Positions 1-9,967 of a DNA stretch of 46,428 nt are shown here, piece by piece; the first letter of the stretch is position 1, and each line of letters starts with the position of its first letter. The position numbers and the translations under genes were made by a program. The DNA is from Candidatus Competibacter sp. (lineage in GTDB: Bacteria > Pseudomonadota > Gammaproteobacteria > Competibacterales > Competibacteraceae): assembly GCA_029624815.1 (NCBI GenBank), contig JARSSH010000064.1, positions 1 to 46,428 of the forward strand, read 5' to 3'. Under the pieces are notes generated by a model that was not told the origin of the DNA, did no database searches, and saw only the letters and a program-made list of their open reading frames with translations.

Positions 1-253
1 CCGCCACTATCTTAATTTCTTGATATTTTGGTCTTGACAATGGGGAGTACCTTACGGCCCCCTTTGAAAAAGGGGGTTGGGGGGATTTCCGCTCCTGAGT
101 CGACCACAACTCATTGAGGAGAACCTATAGCTTGCCGCTTGCGCGGGAGTCTGAGTCCTCGCCAGCAACCGCTCTGGAACAGGCCGCTTCTCCGCTCGTG
201 AAAGGCACTTCACATCCCGGAAATTTATCAACCGTAAAAGAGGTAGGAGCGCG
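1..253. other. Left-edge intergenic region upstream of the binding lipoprotein gene
   Basis: No convincing gene is seen; reading frames here have no recognisable protein features. The stretch contains a short palindrome of C and G runs (described separately) and ends in an AGGAG ribosome-binding site about 8 bases before the ATG at 254. A TTGACA hexamer lies at 34-39, but no matching -10 box is seen at the right spacing. Confidence 0.5.
58..76. repeat. Short intergenic palindrome (CCCCCTTT/AAAGGGGG)
   Basis: An 8-bp perfect inverted repeat, CCCCCTTT at 58-65 and AAAGGGGG at 69-76 with a 3-base loop, is followed by a G-rich tail (TTGGGGGGATTT). This kind of sequence recurs between genes in many proteobacterial genomes. 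It has no T-run typical of an intrinsic terminator on the plus strand. Only one copy was noticed in this window. Confidence 0.6.
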
Positions 254-1249
254 ATGATATCCCGAATTCGCCAATACGCGGTTATCGTCGGCGGGCTGAT
301 ACTGGCTCTGGCTTTGCTCGTCGGCTGCGACAGTCCGCCCAAGCCACTGCCGGTCTCGCTGGCAGTTTCGCGAACCCCGCTTTCCACTCCTTTCTATGTC
401 GCGGAGAAACTTGGCCTGTTCACCAAGCACGGACTGGAGGTTCGTACTGAAGAGTGCATCGGTGGACACAAATGCCTGGAGCGGCTGCTCGCCGGAGCGG
501 TCGACATCGCAACGGTGTCGGATTCGCCGATCATGTTCAACAGCTTCAAGCACGACAACTTTGCGATTGTCGGCACCTTTGTGAGTTCGAACAACGACGT
601 GAAGTTACTGGCCCGACGCAGCGCTGGCATCGCCCATCCTCGCGATCTCGCGGGCAGGACCATCGGGACTGTCACGGGAGCCTCCGCCCAGTATTTTCTG
701 GATACCTTCCTGATCTCCGTCGGCGTGAACCCGGAGGACGTTAAAATCATTCATTTCGCGCCCAACGCCTTGCCGGAAGCCCTAAAATCCGGACAGGTGG
801 ACGCCATCAGCGTCTGGGAGCCTTTTGGCTTCATCGCCTCGCAACAATTGGGCGACGATCTGGCGATCTTCACCGATCCGCTCATTTACACCGAAACATT
901 CAACGCGGTTGCCTTGCGGGCGTTCGCCACCCAAAACAGCGCCGTCGTCATTCGAGTGTTGAGCGCGCTTAAGGAAGCGATCACTTTCATTAATAAACAC
1001 CCACGCGACGCTCAACAACTCTTGGCCGACCGACTCAAATTGGAGGATTCATTCATTACCTGGATATGGCCGGATTTCCACTTCGCGTTGAGCCTGGATC
1101 AAAGCACGTTACTGACGCTCGAACATGAAGCCCGTTGGGCGATACGCCGCAACCTCGCGCCCGCGACGGAACATCCCAACTATCGAGACTACCTCATTGA
1201 AACGCCGATGATGGCCGTGAGTCCCGAGTCGGTCACCCTCATCCGCTAG
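254..1249 (+). CDS. NitT/TauT-type ABC substrate-binding lipoprotein (SsuA/THI5-like)
   Basis: A 331-residue periplasmic binding protein of the family that presents nitrate, sulfonate, taurine or thiamine-precursor ligands to ABC importers. The N-terminus is a lipoprotein signal: a hydrophobic stretch at about 10-22 followed by LLVGC, so Cys25 would be lipidated. The mature part begins with the family-typical pattern in which 'TPFYVAEKLGLF' precedes a region on leaky-gut-like ligand lobes ('LLAGAVDIATVSDSP', 'ALKSGQVDAISVWEPF'). The ATG has AGGAG about 8 bases upstream. No permease or ATPase gene is nearby. The next genes on the same strand are a sensor kinase and a response regulator, so a sensing role is possible. 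The ligand cannot be told from sequence. Confidence 0.85.
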   Translation: MISRIRQYAVIVGGLILALALLVGCDSPPKPLPVSLAVSRTPLSTPFYVAEKLGLFTKHGLEVRTEECIGGHKCLERLLAGAVDIATVSDSPIMFNSFKHDNFAIVGTFVSSNNDVKLLARRSAGIAHPRDLAGRTIGTVTGASAQYFLDTFLISVGVNPEDVKIIHFAPNALPEALKSGQVDAISVWEPFGFIASQQLGDDLAIFTDPLIYTETFNAVALRAFATQNSAVVIRVLSALKEAITFINKHPRDAQQLLADRLKLEDSFITWIWPDFHFALSLDQSTLLTLEHEARWAIRRNLAPATEHPNYRDYLIETPMMAVSPESVTLIR

Positions 1250-1321
1250 AATTAACAAACGGCCAGATTGGGACTAGACAGAATTAATACCGTTTCTCAA
1301 TAGATTTTATGATTCAGAGGG

Positions 1322-1403
1322 GTAGGGCGGGTTAGGGCGTCGGCCCGTAACCCGCCGATTTGATTGTGACTTCGGCGGGTTACGCTGCGCTAACCCGCCC
1401 TAC
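1322..1403. repeat. Long imperfect intergenic inverted repeat
   Basis: The outer arms GTAGGGCGGGTTAG (from 1322) and CTAACCCGCCCTAC (to 1403) pair over 14 bp. Inner arms GTAACCCGCCGA and TCGGCGGGTTAC pair over 12 bp. A mismatched bulge separates the two stems, and the loop is about 13 bases. This sequence type is a familiar dispersed intergenic hairpin in proteobacteria. It occupies most of the 257-base gap between the binding protein and kinase genes, so the two may not share one uninterrupted transcript. Confidence 0.7.
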
Positions 1404-1506
1404 GCGGGAAATATAAAACTTACCGGGAATTGGTATAACCACGACCAACCGCGCTTTACCTGATGACCGTCAAAATCCATTCCACAGCAGAATCGAGAGA
1501 AATTAG

Positions 1507-3006
1507 GTGCGGATCAAATCCTTCGTCCAGGCCGGCAGCATTCTCTGGGGACTGATCGTCGTTGCGGCGTGCGGCGTGCTATTTGTCACCCTCAACAACC
1601 TCAATCATGCCTCAAAAAAACACACGGTTGTTCATGAAATTCAGGAAAGCATTTTCGAGCTCACCCTGCTGACCAACGACTACGTTCTTTACCGCGAGCA
1701 GCGTGCCCTGGCGCAGTGGCGTGAAAAGCATCGGTTCCTCGCTCGGCTCCTCGACCAACCCAATACGGGATGGAGCGATACCGACCAAGCGATCAAAACC
1801 TTGAGCAGGCCACACACGGATCTTGAGGAAACCTTCGGTCGGCTCATCGCCTACCTGAATGAGTCGGACAGTGAATCGGTCTCCCGGAATATCGCGGACA
1901 CGTACATGAGAAACCTGATATCCCAAGTGTTGGGCCGCGCGCAGCGGATGGACGCCGCGGCTCAGGAGATGGCGAGGGAAAGCCAGGCGGAACTGGATGC
2001 CGCGCTGAACCGTGTGGTGTGGATCATCCTGCTGGTCGGCGCCAGCATCGGCGTCACTATCGCCCTGACCTGGACGTTGTTGGGCGCTTCGATCCTGTTG
2101 CCGATCAAACGCCTGCAGGAAGGCGTCAGCGAGGTCAAAACGGGCAATCTCAATTATCGGATTCAACTGGAAGAGCGCAACGAAATCGGCGAACTGGCGG
2201 AATCCTTCGACCGGATGACCGAGCAACTGCAAGCCACGCTGGCCTCGCGGGCCGAACTGAACCGGGAAGTGGAGCAGCGCAAGCGGGCGGCGGAACAATT
2301 GGCGCGGGCGGCGACCGAATTGGAGCGCTCCAACCAGGAATTGCAACAGTTCGCCTACGTCGCCTCGCACGATTTGCAGGAACCGCTACGCATGGTCACC
2401 AGCTACCTGCAACTGCTACAACGCCGCTACCAGGGCAAGCTGGACGCCGACGCCGACGAATTCATCGGCTACGCAGTGGACGGCGCCCAGCGCATGAAGA
2501 CCCTGATCCTCGACCTGCTGACCTACTCGCGAGTGGGTTCGCGCGGCAAGCCGTTGGCCCCGGTCGCCCTGGAGGCGGCGCTGGCCGACGTCTTGAGCAA
2601 CCTGCAAGAAGCAGTGCGCGAGAGCGGCGCGCAGATCAGCCACGACCCGCTGCCCGAGGTGTGGGCCGACCTTGGCCAGATGCGTCAACTGCTGCAAAAT
2701 CTGATCGGCAACGCCCTGAAATTTCACGGCGACGCCGCGCCGCAGGTTCACCTCTCCGCCGCGCCCGACCCGGACGGCTGGCGCCTGACGGTGCGCGACC
2801 ACGGCATCGGCATCGACTCCGAGTTCTTCGAACGCATTTTCGTGGTGTTTCAGCGCCTGCACACCCGCGACGAGTACGCCGGCACCGGCATTGGCCTGGC
2901 GGTGTGCAAGAAGATTGTCGAACGTCATGGCGGGCGCATTTGGGTGGAGTCCACCCCTGGCCAAGGCGCCGCCTTCTGCTTTACTCTGCCTGCCGTCGCC
3001 GGCTGA
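1507..3006 (+). CDS. Sensor histidine kinase with HAMP domain
   Basis: A 499-residue membrane sensor kinase. TM1 is at about 11-29, a periplasmic segment at about 30-168 looks helical and has no named domain, and TM2 is at about 171-195. A HAMP linker follows at about 197-250, then a coiled coil and the HisKA phosphoacceptor at His288 in 'ASHDLQEP'. The HATPase domain carries '[10 protein letters not shown]' (N box), 'DHGIGID' (G1) and '[12 protein letters not shown]' (G2). The 'SHDLQEPLR' style is that of phytochrome-type kinases, which usually work with small Rcp1-like regulators; one is encoded 21 bases downstream. The start codon is GTG. The signal is unknown; the upstream binding lipoprotein is a candidate partner. 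Confidence 0.9.
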   Translation: MRIKSFVQAGSILWGLIVVAACGVLFVTLNNLNHASKKHTVVHEIQESIFELTLLTNDYVLYREQRALAQWREKHRFLARLLDQPNTGWSDTDQAIKTLSRPHTDLEETFGRLIAYLNESDSESVSRNIADTYMRNLISQVLGRAQRMDAAAQEMARESQAELDAALNRVVWIILLVGASIGVTIALTWTLLGASILLPIKRLQEGVSEVKTGNLNYRIQLEERNEIGELAESFDRMTEQLQATLASRAELNREVEQRKRAAEQLARAATELERSNQELQQFAYVASHDLQEPLRMVTSYLQLLQRRYQGKLDADADEFIGYAVDGAQRMKTLILDLLTYSRVGSRGKPLAPVALEAALADVLSNLQEAVRESGAQISHDPLPEVWADLGQMRQLLQNLIGNALKFHGDAAPQVHLSAAPDPDGWRLTVRDHGIGIDSEFFERIFVVFQRLHTRDEYAGTGIGLAVCKKIVERHGGRIWVESTPGQGAAFCFTLPAVAG

Positions 3007-3027
3007 ATCCCCACCCAGAGACCCCCC

Positions 3028-3477
3028 ATGCATCACTTCCCCGGTCAACCCATCGAAATCCTCATGGTCGAGGACAACCCCGGCGACGCCCGCCTCGCCG
3101 AGGAAGCGCTCAGGGACAGTAGGGTGCTGAATAACCTGAACGTGGCGCCGGATGGCGAGCAGGCCATGCATTACCTGCGACAGCAGGGCCGCTTCGCCGG
3201 CGCACCAAAGCCTGACATCATCTTGCTGGATCTCAACCTACCCCGCAAAGACGGTCGCGAAGTGCTGGCGGAGATCAAGGCCGACGCCGTGCTGCGGCGC
3301 ATTCCGGTGGTGATTCTGACTACTTCGGAATCGGAGGAAGATATCCTGCGCACCTACGACTTGCACGCCAACTGCTACATCACCAAGCCGGTGGACTTCG
3401 AGCAGTTCGCCAAGGTAGTGAAATCCATCGAGGATTTTTGGTTCACCATCGTCAAGCTACCCGACGGCCTGGGTTGA
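3028..3477 (+). CDS. Single-domain response regulator (CheY/Rcp1-like)
   Basis: A 149-residue receiver-only protein, presumably the phosphate acceptor for the kinase 21 bases upstream. The acidic pocket is Glu15-Asp16 in '[11 protein letters not shown]'. The phosphorylated Asp68 lies in '[13 protein letters not shown]', with conserved Thr99 in 'ILTTSES' and Lys120 in 'YITKPVDF'. No output domain is present, so it acts by protein contact or as part of a relay. The Rcp1-like pattern with '[12 protein letters not shown]' and a long insertion before the phosphorylated strand is typical of partners of phytochrome-style kinases. It converges with the minus-strand permease gene, leaving a 16-base gap. 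Confidence 0.9.
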   Translation: MHHFPGQPIEILMVEDNPGDARLAEEALRDSRVLNNLNVAPDGEQAMHYLRQQGRFAGAPKPDIILLDLNLPRKDGREVLAEIKADAVLRRIPVVILTTSESEEDILRTYDLHANCYITKPVDFEQFAKVVKSIEDFWFTIVKLPDGLG

Positions 3478-3493
3478 TCCGGGTGGCCAGCGG

Positions 3494-4555
3494 TCAGAGC
3501 GACTCCACCACCGGCCGCGGCCACGCCTTCAGGATGGATTGCACGACAGTCGCCAGCGGGATAGCGAAAAATACTCCCCAGAACCCCCAAAGACCGCCGA
3601 ACACCAGCACCGCCACGATGATGGCGATCGGATGCAAGTCCACCACCTCGGAAAACAGCAATGGCACCAACACGTTGCCATCCAGCCCCTGAACGATCAG
3701 GTAAATGCCCAGCAACCACATGAACTCCGAGCCCCAGCCCCACTGGAAAAACGCCACCAGCGCCACCGGCACCGTGACCACCACTGCACCGATATAGGGC
3801 ACGATCACCGACAATCCCACCATCAGGGCGAGCAGCATGGCAAATTGCAAGCCCATGAGGGCGAAAGCCAAAAAGGTTGCGGCCCAAACCACCAGCACCT
3901 CCAGGAACTTACCGCGCACGTAATTGCCCATCTGTCGATCCACCTCCCGCCAAACCTGCTGCGCCAGGGTGTGATCATGGGGCAGGAATCCGTGCAGCCA
4001 GTTCAGGATGATCTCCTTATCCTTCAAAAAGAAGAACACCAGCAGCGGCACCAACACCACGTAGATGGTGATCGTGATGACGCCCATGCCCGCCGCCAGC
4101 GACCAGGACAGCACGCTCTGACCCCATGTGGCGATCTCGGCCTTCATGGCGTTGATGACCCCCAGCACCTGCACTTCGGTGATGAATTCCGGGTACATCG
4201 CCGGCAGGCTAAGCAATAGATTTTGGCCCTTGACGATCATATTGGGCAGTTGCTGGATCAACTGGGACAACTGCCGGGAAACCATGGGCAACAAGCCCAG
4301 CAGCAGGAACAGCACGAAGGCGACGAACAGGACAAAGACCAGCACGGACGCCAGCAGCCGCGGCAGATGCAACCAACGCCGCAAGAGTTGCACAACGCCC
4401 TCCAACAGATAGGCGATGACTATGCTAGCCAGCACTGGCGCCAAGTCCCGACCCATGATCAGAACCACGCTGGTGCCCAGCACCAGCACGACGGTTAAAA
4501 TGACCGCCTGGGGGTCGTTGAATAAGCGATGAAACCAGTCGCTGATAATCTTCAT
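3494..4555 (-). CDS. AI-2E family transporter (PerM/TqsA-like permease)
   Basis: A 353-residue inner-membrane protein of the AI-2 exporter family, whose members include TqsA and PerM and probably act as exporters or Na+/H+ antiporters. About eight hydrophobic helices are visible. Two at the N-terminus are followed by a long amphipathic region with 'LSQLIQQLPNMIVKG' and by the C-terminal family signature region containing 'VPYIGAVVVTVPVALVAF' and 'LDGNVLVPLLFS'. The open frame extends upstream to 4870, but that extension has no membrane character and looks non-coding, so the start is taken at the ATG giving MKIISDWFHR. It is transcribed alone and divergently from the prkA operon. The transported substrate is unknown. 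Confidence 0.88.
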   Translation of the reverse strand: MKIISDWFHRLFNDPQAVILTVVLVLGTSVVLIMGRDLAPVLASIVIAYLLEGVVQLLRRWLHLPRLLASVLVFVLFVAFVLFLLLGLLPMVSRQLSQLIQQLPNMIVKGQNLLLSLPAMYPEFITEVQVLGVINAMKAEIATWGQSVLSWSLAAGMGVITITIYVVLVPLLVFFFLKDKEIILNWLHGFLPHDHTLAQQVWREVDRQMGNYVRGKFLEVLVVWAATFLAFALMGLQFAMLLALMVGLSVIVPYIGAVVVTVPVALVAFFQWGWGSEFMWLLGIYLIVQGLDGNVLVPLLFSEVVDLHPIAIIVAVLVFGGLWGFWGVFFAIPLATVVQSILKAWPRPVVESL

Positions 4556-4752
4556 GGCATGCCCCGTGGCCTTGTGCGTCTGCGTGGCGGGCGATGTTAG
4601 CAACAAAGCCGCCTCTGTCCCAATCATCCGCGGCTGGCATCTGAACCGCCGACCGCTAGCGTGGTCTATCAGGTCTTGGAACCGGGCCTCGCCGGCGCAC
4701 GCAAAGCGAAACAGGCAACCCCACAAAACATCCCAAATACCCGCTTGAGTGC

Positions 4753-4773
4753 ATTGCACTAAATTTGTGCAAT
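4753..4773. promoter_or_regulatory. NtrC-type enhancer palindrome upstream of prkA
   Basis: A perfect 7-bp inverted repeat, ATTGCAC and GTGCAAT, is separated by TAAATTT. The core TGCAC-N7-GTGCA matches the arrangement of known NtrC sites (TGCACC-N5-GGTGCA). It lies about 220-230 bases upstream of the predicted sigma-54 start site, a normal enhancer distance. E. coli yeaGH, the orthologous operon, is a known member of the nitrogen-limitation (Ntr) response. That NtrC binds here is inference. Confidence 0.65.
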
Positions 4774-4964
4774 CAGCGACCCGATCATACATATTCGGCC
4801 GCACCTTGCGGCCACCTGCAACCGGCCCACGGTTGTTCAGCCTGATTTCAGGTGAATCAAGCATCATCAAGCAACTGATTTTGTTGTCTTCGCCTCGAAC
4901 AATACCCGGACGACACCCGCTTATGCTCCATCCGGAAATCGGGCCTCGATCCCATCGACGGCGA

Positions 4965-4981
4965 CTGGTCCGTTAATTGCT
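4965..4981 (+). promoter_or_regulatory. Sigma-54 (-24/-12) promoter for prkA-yeaH-spoVR
   Basis: CTGGTCCGTTAATTGCT matches the RpoN consensus YTGGCACG-N4-TTGCW, with the invariant GG and GC exactly 10 bases apart and TTGCT at -12. Transcription would begin near 4992, leaving a leader of about 207 bases before the prkA ATG. The upstream palindrome at 4753 supplies a plausible activator site. Confidence 0.7.
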
Positions 4982-5198
4982 TTATCTCCCCGAGAAGCGT
5001 CAGCGGAGGGAACCCACCGTAACTACCCGCCACCGGGACCATGGGTCGGTCCGGCCAGGAACTCCGCGGCGACCCTCTCGCCACCGGCCCATGCCCGTGA
5101 CGCAAGGACCGAGAAAGGAATCGTCAAAGCCGAACCCGAAGGCTCGCACTGGGAAGCAGCCCCGCTTCCGCGACCGTCATAGAAGAGAGGTATGACCG

Positions 5199-7121
5199 AT
5201 GAAGATTTTCAACCGCTATTTATCGCGCTACGAAGAGAGTCGCGAAGAGACGCTTTCGCTGCACGATTACCTGGAACTGTGCAAGACCGACTCGAACGCC
5301 TATGCCAGCGCCGCCGAACGGTTGCTGAAGGCCATCGGCGAGCCGAGTTTGGTCGATACTCGCGATAACCCTCGTCTGTCGCGAATTTTCCAGAACAAGG
5401 TGCTCAAGCTCTACCCCGCCTTTGAAGAATTCCACGGGATGGAGGACGCCATCGAGCAAATCGTTTCCTATCTCCGGCACGCCGCGCAAGGGCTGGAGGA
5501 AAAGAAGCAGATTCTTTACCTGCTCGGCCCGGTGGGCGGCGGCAAATCCTCGCTGGCCGAACGGCTCAAGCAGTTGATGGAAAAGGTGCCGTTCTACGCC
5601 ATCGCCGACTCGCCGGTATTCGAATCGCCGCTGGGACTGTTCAATCCCGACGAGGACGGCCCGATCCTGGAAGAGGATTTCGGCATCCCGCGCCGCTACC
5701 TGCGCCACATCATGTCGCCTTGGGCGGCCAAGCGCTTGCAGGAGTACAACGGCGACATCACCCAGTTCCGGGTGGTCAAACTGCGGCCGTCGATCCTGCA
5801 TCAGATCGCCGTCGCCAAGACCGAACCCGGCGACGAAAACAATCAGGATATTTCCTCGCTGGTCGGCAAGGTGGACATCCGCAAGCTGGAGCACTTCGCC
5901 CAGAACGACCCGGACGCCTACAGCTTCTCCGGCGCCCTGTGCCGCGCCAATCGCGGGCTGATGGAATTCGTGGAGATGTTCAAGGCGCCGATCAAGGTGC
6001 TGCACCCGCTGCTGACCGCCACCCAGGAAGGCAACTACAACAGCACCGAGGGGCTATCGGCCATCCCCTTCGAGGGGACCATTCTGGCCCACTCCAACGA
6101 GTCGGAGTGGCAGAGCTTCAAGAACAACAAGAACAACGAGGCGTTTCTGGACCGGGTCTACATCGTCAAGGTGCCCTACTGCCTGCGGGTGTCGGACGAG
6201 GTCAAGATCTACCGGAAACTGCTCGCCCACAGCTCGCTGTCGCAAGCGCCCTGCGCGCCCGGTACCTTGGAGATGCTGGCGCAGTTCTCAACCCTGACCC
6301 GGATCAAGGAACCGGAAAACTCCAGTATTTTCTCCAAGATGCGGGTCTACGACGGCGAGAACCTCAAGGACACCGACCCCAAGGCCAAGTCGATGCAGGA
6401 ATACCGCGACTACGCCGGGGTGGACGAAGGCATGACCGGCATTTCCACCCGTTTCGCCTTCAAGATTCTGTCGCAGGTGTTCAACTTCGACCATGTCGAA
6501 GTCGCCGCCAACCCGGTGCATCTACTCTACGTACTGGAGCGGCAAATCGAACGCGAGCAGTTCCAGGCCGAAACCGAGGAGCGATACCTGTCCTATCTCA
6601 AGGGTTACCTGGCGCCGCGCTACGCCGAGTTCATCGGCAAGGAATTGCAACAGGCCTATCTGGAGTCCTATTCCGAGTACGGGCAGAATATCTTCGACCG
6701 CTACGTGACCTACGCCGACTTCTGGATTCAGGATCAGGAATACCGCGATCCCGACACCGGCGAATCCTTTGACCGGGCCTCGCTCAACGCCGAACTGGAA
6801 AAGATCGAGAAGCCGGCCGGCATCAGCAATCCGAAGGATTTCCGCAACGAAATCGTCAACTTCGTGCTGCGGGCGCGGGCCAACAACGCCGGCCGCAACC
6901 CGGCCTGGACCAGCTACGAAAAACTGCGCGCGGTGATCGAGAAGAAGATGTTCTCCAACACCGAGGATCTGCTGCCGGTGATCAGCTTCAACGCCAAGGC
7001 CAGCGCCGAGGAGCAAAAAAAGCACGCCGACTTCGTCGAACGCATGGTCGCCAAGGGCTACACGGCCAAGCAGGTGCGCCTGCTGTCCGACTGGTATCTG
7101 CGGGTCCGCAAGGCATCGTAA
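5199..7121 (+). CDS. prkA: PrkA/YeaG family serine protein kinase
   Basis: A 640-residue cytoplasmic protein of the PrkA/YeaG family, an AAA+-type P-loop domain joined to a C-terminal kinase-like domain; E. coli YeaG (about 644 residues) acts in nitrogen starvation and stationary phase. The Walker A loop is GPVGGGKS at 110-117. Family landmarks follow, including '[23 protein letters not shown]', '[21 protein letters not shown]', and an '[16 protein letters not shown]' arginine-containing segment. It is first in a three-gene operon, 25 bases before yeaH. The start ATG is preceded by GAGAGG at good spacing. The upstream region carries NtrC- and sigma-54-like elements. Length and motif content are complete. 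Confidence 0.97.
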   Translation: MKIFNRYLSRYEESREETLSLHDYLELCKTDSNAYASAAERLLKAIGEPSLVDTRDNPRLSRIFQNKVLKLYPAFEEFHGMEDAIEQIVSYLRHAAQGLEEKKQILYLLGPVGGGKSSLAERLKQLMEKVPFYAIADSPVFESPLGLFNPDEDGPILEEDFGIPRRYLRHIMSPWAAKRLQEYNGDITQFRVVKLRPSILHQIAVAKTEPGDENNQDISSLVGKVDIRKLEHFAQNDPDAYSFSGALCRANRGLMEFVEMFKAPIKVLHPLLTATQEGNYNSTEGLSAIPFEGTILAHSNESEWQSFKNNKNNEAFLDRVYIVKVPYCLRVSDEVKIYRKLLAHSSLSQAPCAPGTLEMLAQFSTLTRIKEPENSSIFSKMRVYDGENLKDTDPKAKSMQEYRDYAGVDEGMTGISTRFAFKILSQVFNFDHVEVAANPVHLLYVLERQIEREQFQAETEERYLSYLKGYLAPRYAEFIGKELQQAYLESYSEYGQNIFDRYVTYADFWIQDQEYRDPDTGESFDRASLNAELEKIEKPAGISNPKDFRNEIVNFVLRARANNAGRNPAWTSYEKLRAVIEKKMFSNTEDLLPVISFNAKASAEEQKKHADFVERMVAKGYTAKQVRLLSDWYLRVRKAS

Positions 7122-7146
7122 ACGGACTAAACGGAGGAAATCGCGC

Positions 7147-8415
7147 ATGGCCACGCTGATCGACCGACGGCTGGACGGCAAGAATAAAAGCGCCGTCAAC
7201 CGCCAGCGTTTCATCCGGCGCTTTAAAAATCAGATCAAGAAGGCCGTGACCGAGGCCATGAACGGCCGCAGCATCACCGACATCGACAACGGCGAGAAGA
7301 TCAATATCCCGGCCCGCGACCTGTCCGAACCGGTGTTCGGCCACGGACCGGGCGGCCGGCGCGAAGCCATCCACCCCGGCAACAAGGAGTTCGTCGCCGG
7401 CGACCGGGTCGCTCGGCCGCAGAGCGGCGCGGGCGGCGGCGCGGGCGGCGGCCAGGCCAGCAACAGTGGCGAGGGCGAAGACGATTTCGTGTTCGAGCTG
7501 TCGCGCGAGGAGTTCCTGGAGCTGTTTTTCGAGGATCTGGAACTGCCCAACCTGGTGCGGACCCAGTTGGCCAAGATCACCGAGTTCAAGTCGGTGCGCG
7601 CTGGCTTCAGCAGCGCCGGCAATCCGGCCAACATTGACGTGGTCCGCTCGCTGAAGGGGGCGCTGGCGCGGCGGATGGCGCTGGCCGCGCCCTACACCCG
7701 CCGCCTGCGCGAGGCGGAAGAGCAACTGCGACAACTGCTGGCCGAACCACCGGTGGACGAAGGCCTCGCCCACGAACTGATGGAGGAGATCGAGCACCTG
7801 CGGGCGCGGGCGCGGGCGGTGCCGTTCATCGACACCTTCGACCTGCGCTACGCCAATCGGGTCAAGCAGCCACAGCCGACCACCCAGGCGGTGATGTTCT
7901 GTATCATGGACGTGTCCGGCTCGATGGACCGGGCGCGCAAGGATCTGGCCAAACGCTTTTTCACCCTGCTGTACCTGTTTCTCAAGCGCAACTACGAAAA
8001 GATCGAAGTGGTGTTCATCCGCCACCACACGGTGGCCAAGGAGGTGGACGAGCAGGAGTTCTTCTATTCGCGCGAAACCGGCGGCACCGTGGTATCCAGC
8101 GCCTTGCACCTGACGGGTGAGATCATGACCGCCCGTTACCCAACTTCCAGTTGGAATATCTACGTGGCGCAAGCCTCGGACGGCGACAATTGGCACCACG
8201 ACTCGCCGGCCTGCCGGGATCTTCTGCTCAAGCAAATCGTGCCGTTCGTGCGTTACTACGCCTACATCGAAATCACCCCGGACCGCCATCAGAGCCTGTG
8301 GGAAGCCTACGAGGAAGTGAAGGAGCAGCACCCGCACTTCGCCATGCGGCAAATCGACGGGCCGGCCGACATCTACCCAATCTTCCGGGATCTGTTCAAG
8401 AGGCGCGTATCATGA
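7147..8415 (+). CDS. yeaH: YeaH/YhbH family protein (DUF444, VWA-like)
   Basis: A 422-residue protein of the DUF444 family always found beside PrkA. The N-terminal '[22 protein letters not shown]' pattern matches the family. Residues about 93-110 are a low-complexity Gly-rich linker. The C-terminal half is a von Willebrand A-like domain with a metal-site motif DVSGSM (Asp255, Ser257, Ser259). An '[13 protein letters not shown]' loop supplies the conserved threonine. In E. coli its partner is the YeaG kinase; its biochemical role is not settled. The stop codon overlaps the next gene's start as ATGA, which indicates translational coupling. Confidence 0.95.
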   Translation: MATLIDRRLDGKNKSAVNRQRFIRRFKNQIKKAVTEAMNGRSITDIDNGEKINIPARDLSEPVFGHGPGGRREAIHPGNKEFVAGDRVARPQSGAGGGAGGGQASNSGEGEDDFVFELSREEFLELFFEDLELPNLVRTQLAKITEFKSVRAGFSSAGNPANIDVVRSLKGALARRMALAAPYTRRLREAEEQLRQLLAEPPVDEGLAHELMEEIEHLRARARAVPFIDTFDLRYANRVKQPQPTTQAVMFCIMDVSGSMDRARKDLAKRFFTLLYLFLKRNYEKIEVVFIRHHTVAKEVDEQEFFYSRETGGTVVSSALHLTGEIMTARYPTSSWNIYVAQASDGDNWHHDSPACRDLLLKQIVPFVRYYAYIEITPDRHQSLWEAYEEVKEQHPHFAMRQIDGPADIYPIFRDLFKRRVS

Positions 8416-9926
8416 GCTCGTCGCGACCGATCGCCGAGTCGTCCGAATGGACCTTTCCGATGCTGGAGCGCTACAACGAGGTCATCGGCCGCATCGCGGC
8501 CGAGGAATTCCGGCTCGACACCTACCCCAACCAGATCGAGATCATCACCGCCGAGCAGATGATGGATGCCTACTCCTCGGTGGGGATGCCGCTGGGCTAT
8601 AAACACTGGTCCTACGGCAAGCAGTTCGTGCTGACCGAGAAGAATTACCGGCGCGGGCAAATGGGGCTGGCCTACGAGATCGTGATCAACTCCAACCCCT
8701 GCATCGCCTATCTCATGGAGGAAAACACCGCCATGATGCAGGCGCTGGTGATCGCCCACGCCGCCTACGGCCACAACTCCTTTTTCAAGGGCAACTACCT
8801 GTTCCGCGCCTGGACCAGCGCCGACGCGATCATCGATTACCTGCTGTTCGCCCGCAACTATGTCGCCGAGTGCGAAGAGCGCCACGGCGAGCAAGAAGTG
8901 GAACTGTTCCTCGATTCCTGCCACGCGCTGATGAACTATGGAGTGGACCGCTACAAACACCCGGCGCCGCTATCGATGCGGGAAGAAAAGTTGCGCCAGC
9001 AGGAGCGGGAAACCTACCTGCAATCGCAGCTCAACGACCTGTGGCGGACCGTGCCGGTTCGACCGTCCGAAGCCGCCGCCGCGGTCGAGTCGCGCTACCC
9101 GAGCGAGCCGCAGGAAAATCTGCTGTATTTCATCGAGAAGAACGCGCCACTGCTGGAGCCGTGGCAGCGCGAGCTGGTGCGCATCGTGCGCAAGATCGCT
9201 CAATATTTCTATCCGCAGCGGCAGACCCAAGTGATGAACGAAGGCTGGGCGACCTTCTGGCATTACACGTTGATGAACCGGCTGTACGACGAGGGCCATG
9301 CCAACGACGGCTTCATGATCGAGTTCCTGCAATCGCACACCAGCGTCATCCAGCAACTGCCGTTCGATCACCCCTACTATTCCGGCCTCAACCCCTACGC
9401 GCTGGGTTTTGCCATGATGAGCGACATCCGGCGCATCTGCCAGGAGCCCACCGCCGAGGACCGCTACTGGTTTCCAGACATCGCCGGGCAAGACTGGTTG
9501 AAAGCGCTGGATTTCGCCATGCGCAATTTCAAGGACGAGAGTTTCATCGCCCAGTATCTGTCGCCCAAGGTCATGCGCGATCTCAAGCTGTTCGCGGTGC
9601 TGGACGACGACGTGCAGGAAGAGCTGGAGATCACCGCCATCCACGACGAGGCCGGTTACCGGCGGCTGCGGCTGGCATTGGCCGATCAATACAACCTGGG
9701 CAGCCGCGAGCCCAACATCCAGGTGTGGAACGTCGCCCACCGCAAGGATCGCTCGCTGACCCTGCGCCATACGCCGTACAATCGCCGTCCGCTACATGCC
9801 GACAGTGCGCAGGAGGTGCTCAAGCATCTGCACCGGCTGTGGGGCTTCACGGTGCGGCTGGAAACGGTGAGCGAGGACGGCAAGGTGGAATTGATCGGGG
9901 AATGCCCGGCGGCCAAGGGGCGGTGA
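8412..9926 (+). CDS. SpoVR family protein (YcgB-like)
   Basis: A 504-residue member of the SpoVR/YcgB family, found downstream of prkA and yeaH in many proteobacteria and named after a Bacillus spore-cortex gene. Family-typical stretches are '[14 protein letters not shown]', '[12 protein letters not shown]', '[16 protein letters not shown]' and '[18 protein letters not shown]'. The HExxH-like 'NEGWATFWH' has led to suggestions of a metal site, but no enzyme activity is established. The start is the ATG in the ATGA overlap with yeaH, which gives the usual family N-terminus; upstream in-frame codons belong to the yeaH reading shadow. Third and last gene of the operon. Confidence 0.95.
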   Translation: MSSSRPIAESSEWTFPMLERYNEVIGRIAAEEFRLDTYPNQIEIITAEQMMDAYSSVGMPLGYKHWSYGKQFVLTEKNYRRGQMGLAYEIVINSNPCIAYLMEENTAMMQALVIAHAAYGHNSFFKGNYLFRAWTSADAIIDYLLFARNYVAECEERHGEQEVELFLDSCHALMNYGVDRYKHPAPLSMREEKLRQQERETYLQSQLNDLWRTVPVRPSEAAAAVESRYPSEPQENLLYFIEKNAPLLEPWQRELVRIVRKIAQYFYPQRQTQVMNEGWATFWHYTLMNRLYDEGHANDGFMIEFLQSHTSVIQQLPFDHPYYSGLNPYALGFAMMSDIRRICQEPTAEDRYWFPDIAGQDWLKALDFAMRNFKDESFIAQYLSPKVMRDLKLFAVLDDDVQEELEITAIHDEAGYRRLRLALADQYNLGSREPNIQVWNVAHRKDRSLTLRHTPYNRRPLHADSAQEVLKHLHRLWGFTVRLETVSEDGKVELIGECPAAKGR

Positions 9927-9967
9927 CGGGGCGTCCGCCCAGTCCAGCGGGCGCCGATCACGGCCGA

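Larger units (their letters stand above)
4556..5198. other. 643-base divergent regulatory region between the permease and prkA
   Basis: No protein gene is supported here. From left to right it holds the short leader of the minus-strand permease, an NtrC-like palindrome at 4753-4773, a -24/-12 promoter at 4965-4981, and a GC-rich leader of about 200 bases before prkA. The leader ends in GAGAGG about 8 bases before the prkA ATG. An out-of-frame ATG at 5191 overlaps the spacer. Confidence 0.6.

Noticed and set aside
34-39. TTGACA as a -35 box for the binding lipoprotein gene
   Set aside because: The expected -10 position falls in a C-rich run, and the gene starts more than 200 bases downstream.
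3494-4870. Full-length 458-residue frame for the AI-2E permease
   Set aside because: The first 105 residues show no family similarity or membrane character and cover the divergent regulatory region; the ATG at 4555 matches the family N-terminus.
5720-6772. Long alternative frame inside prkA
   Set aside because: It is an out-of-frame reading of a highly conserved kinase gene, with Gly/Arg-rich low-complexity product.
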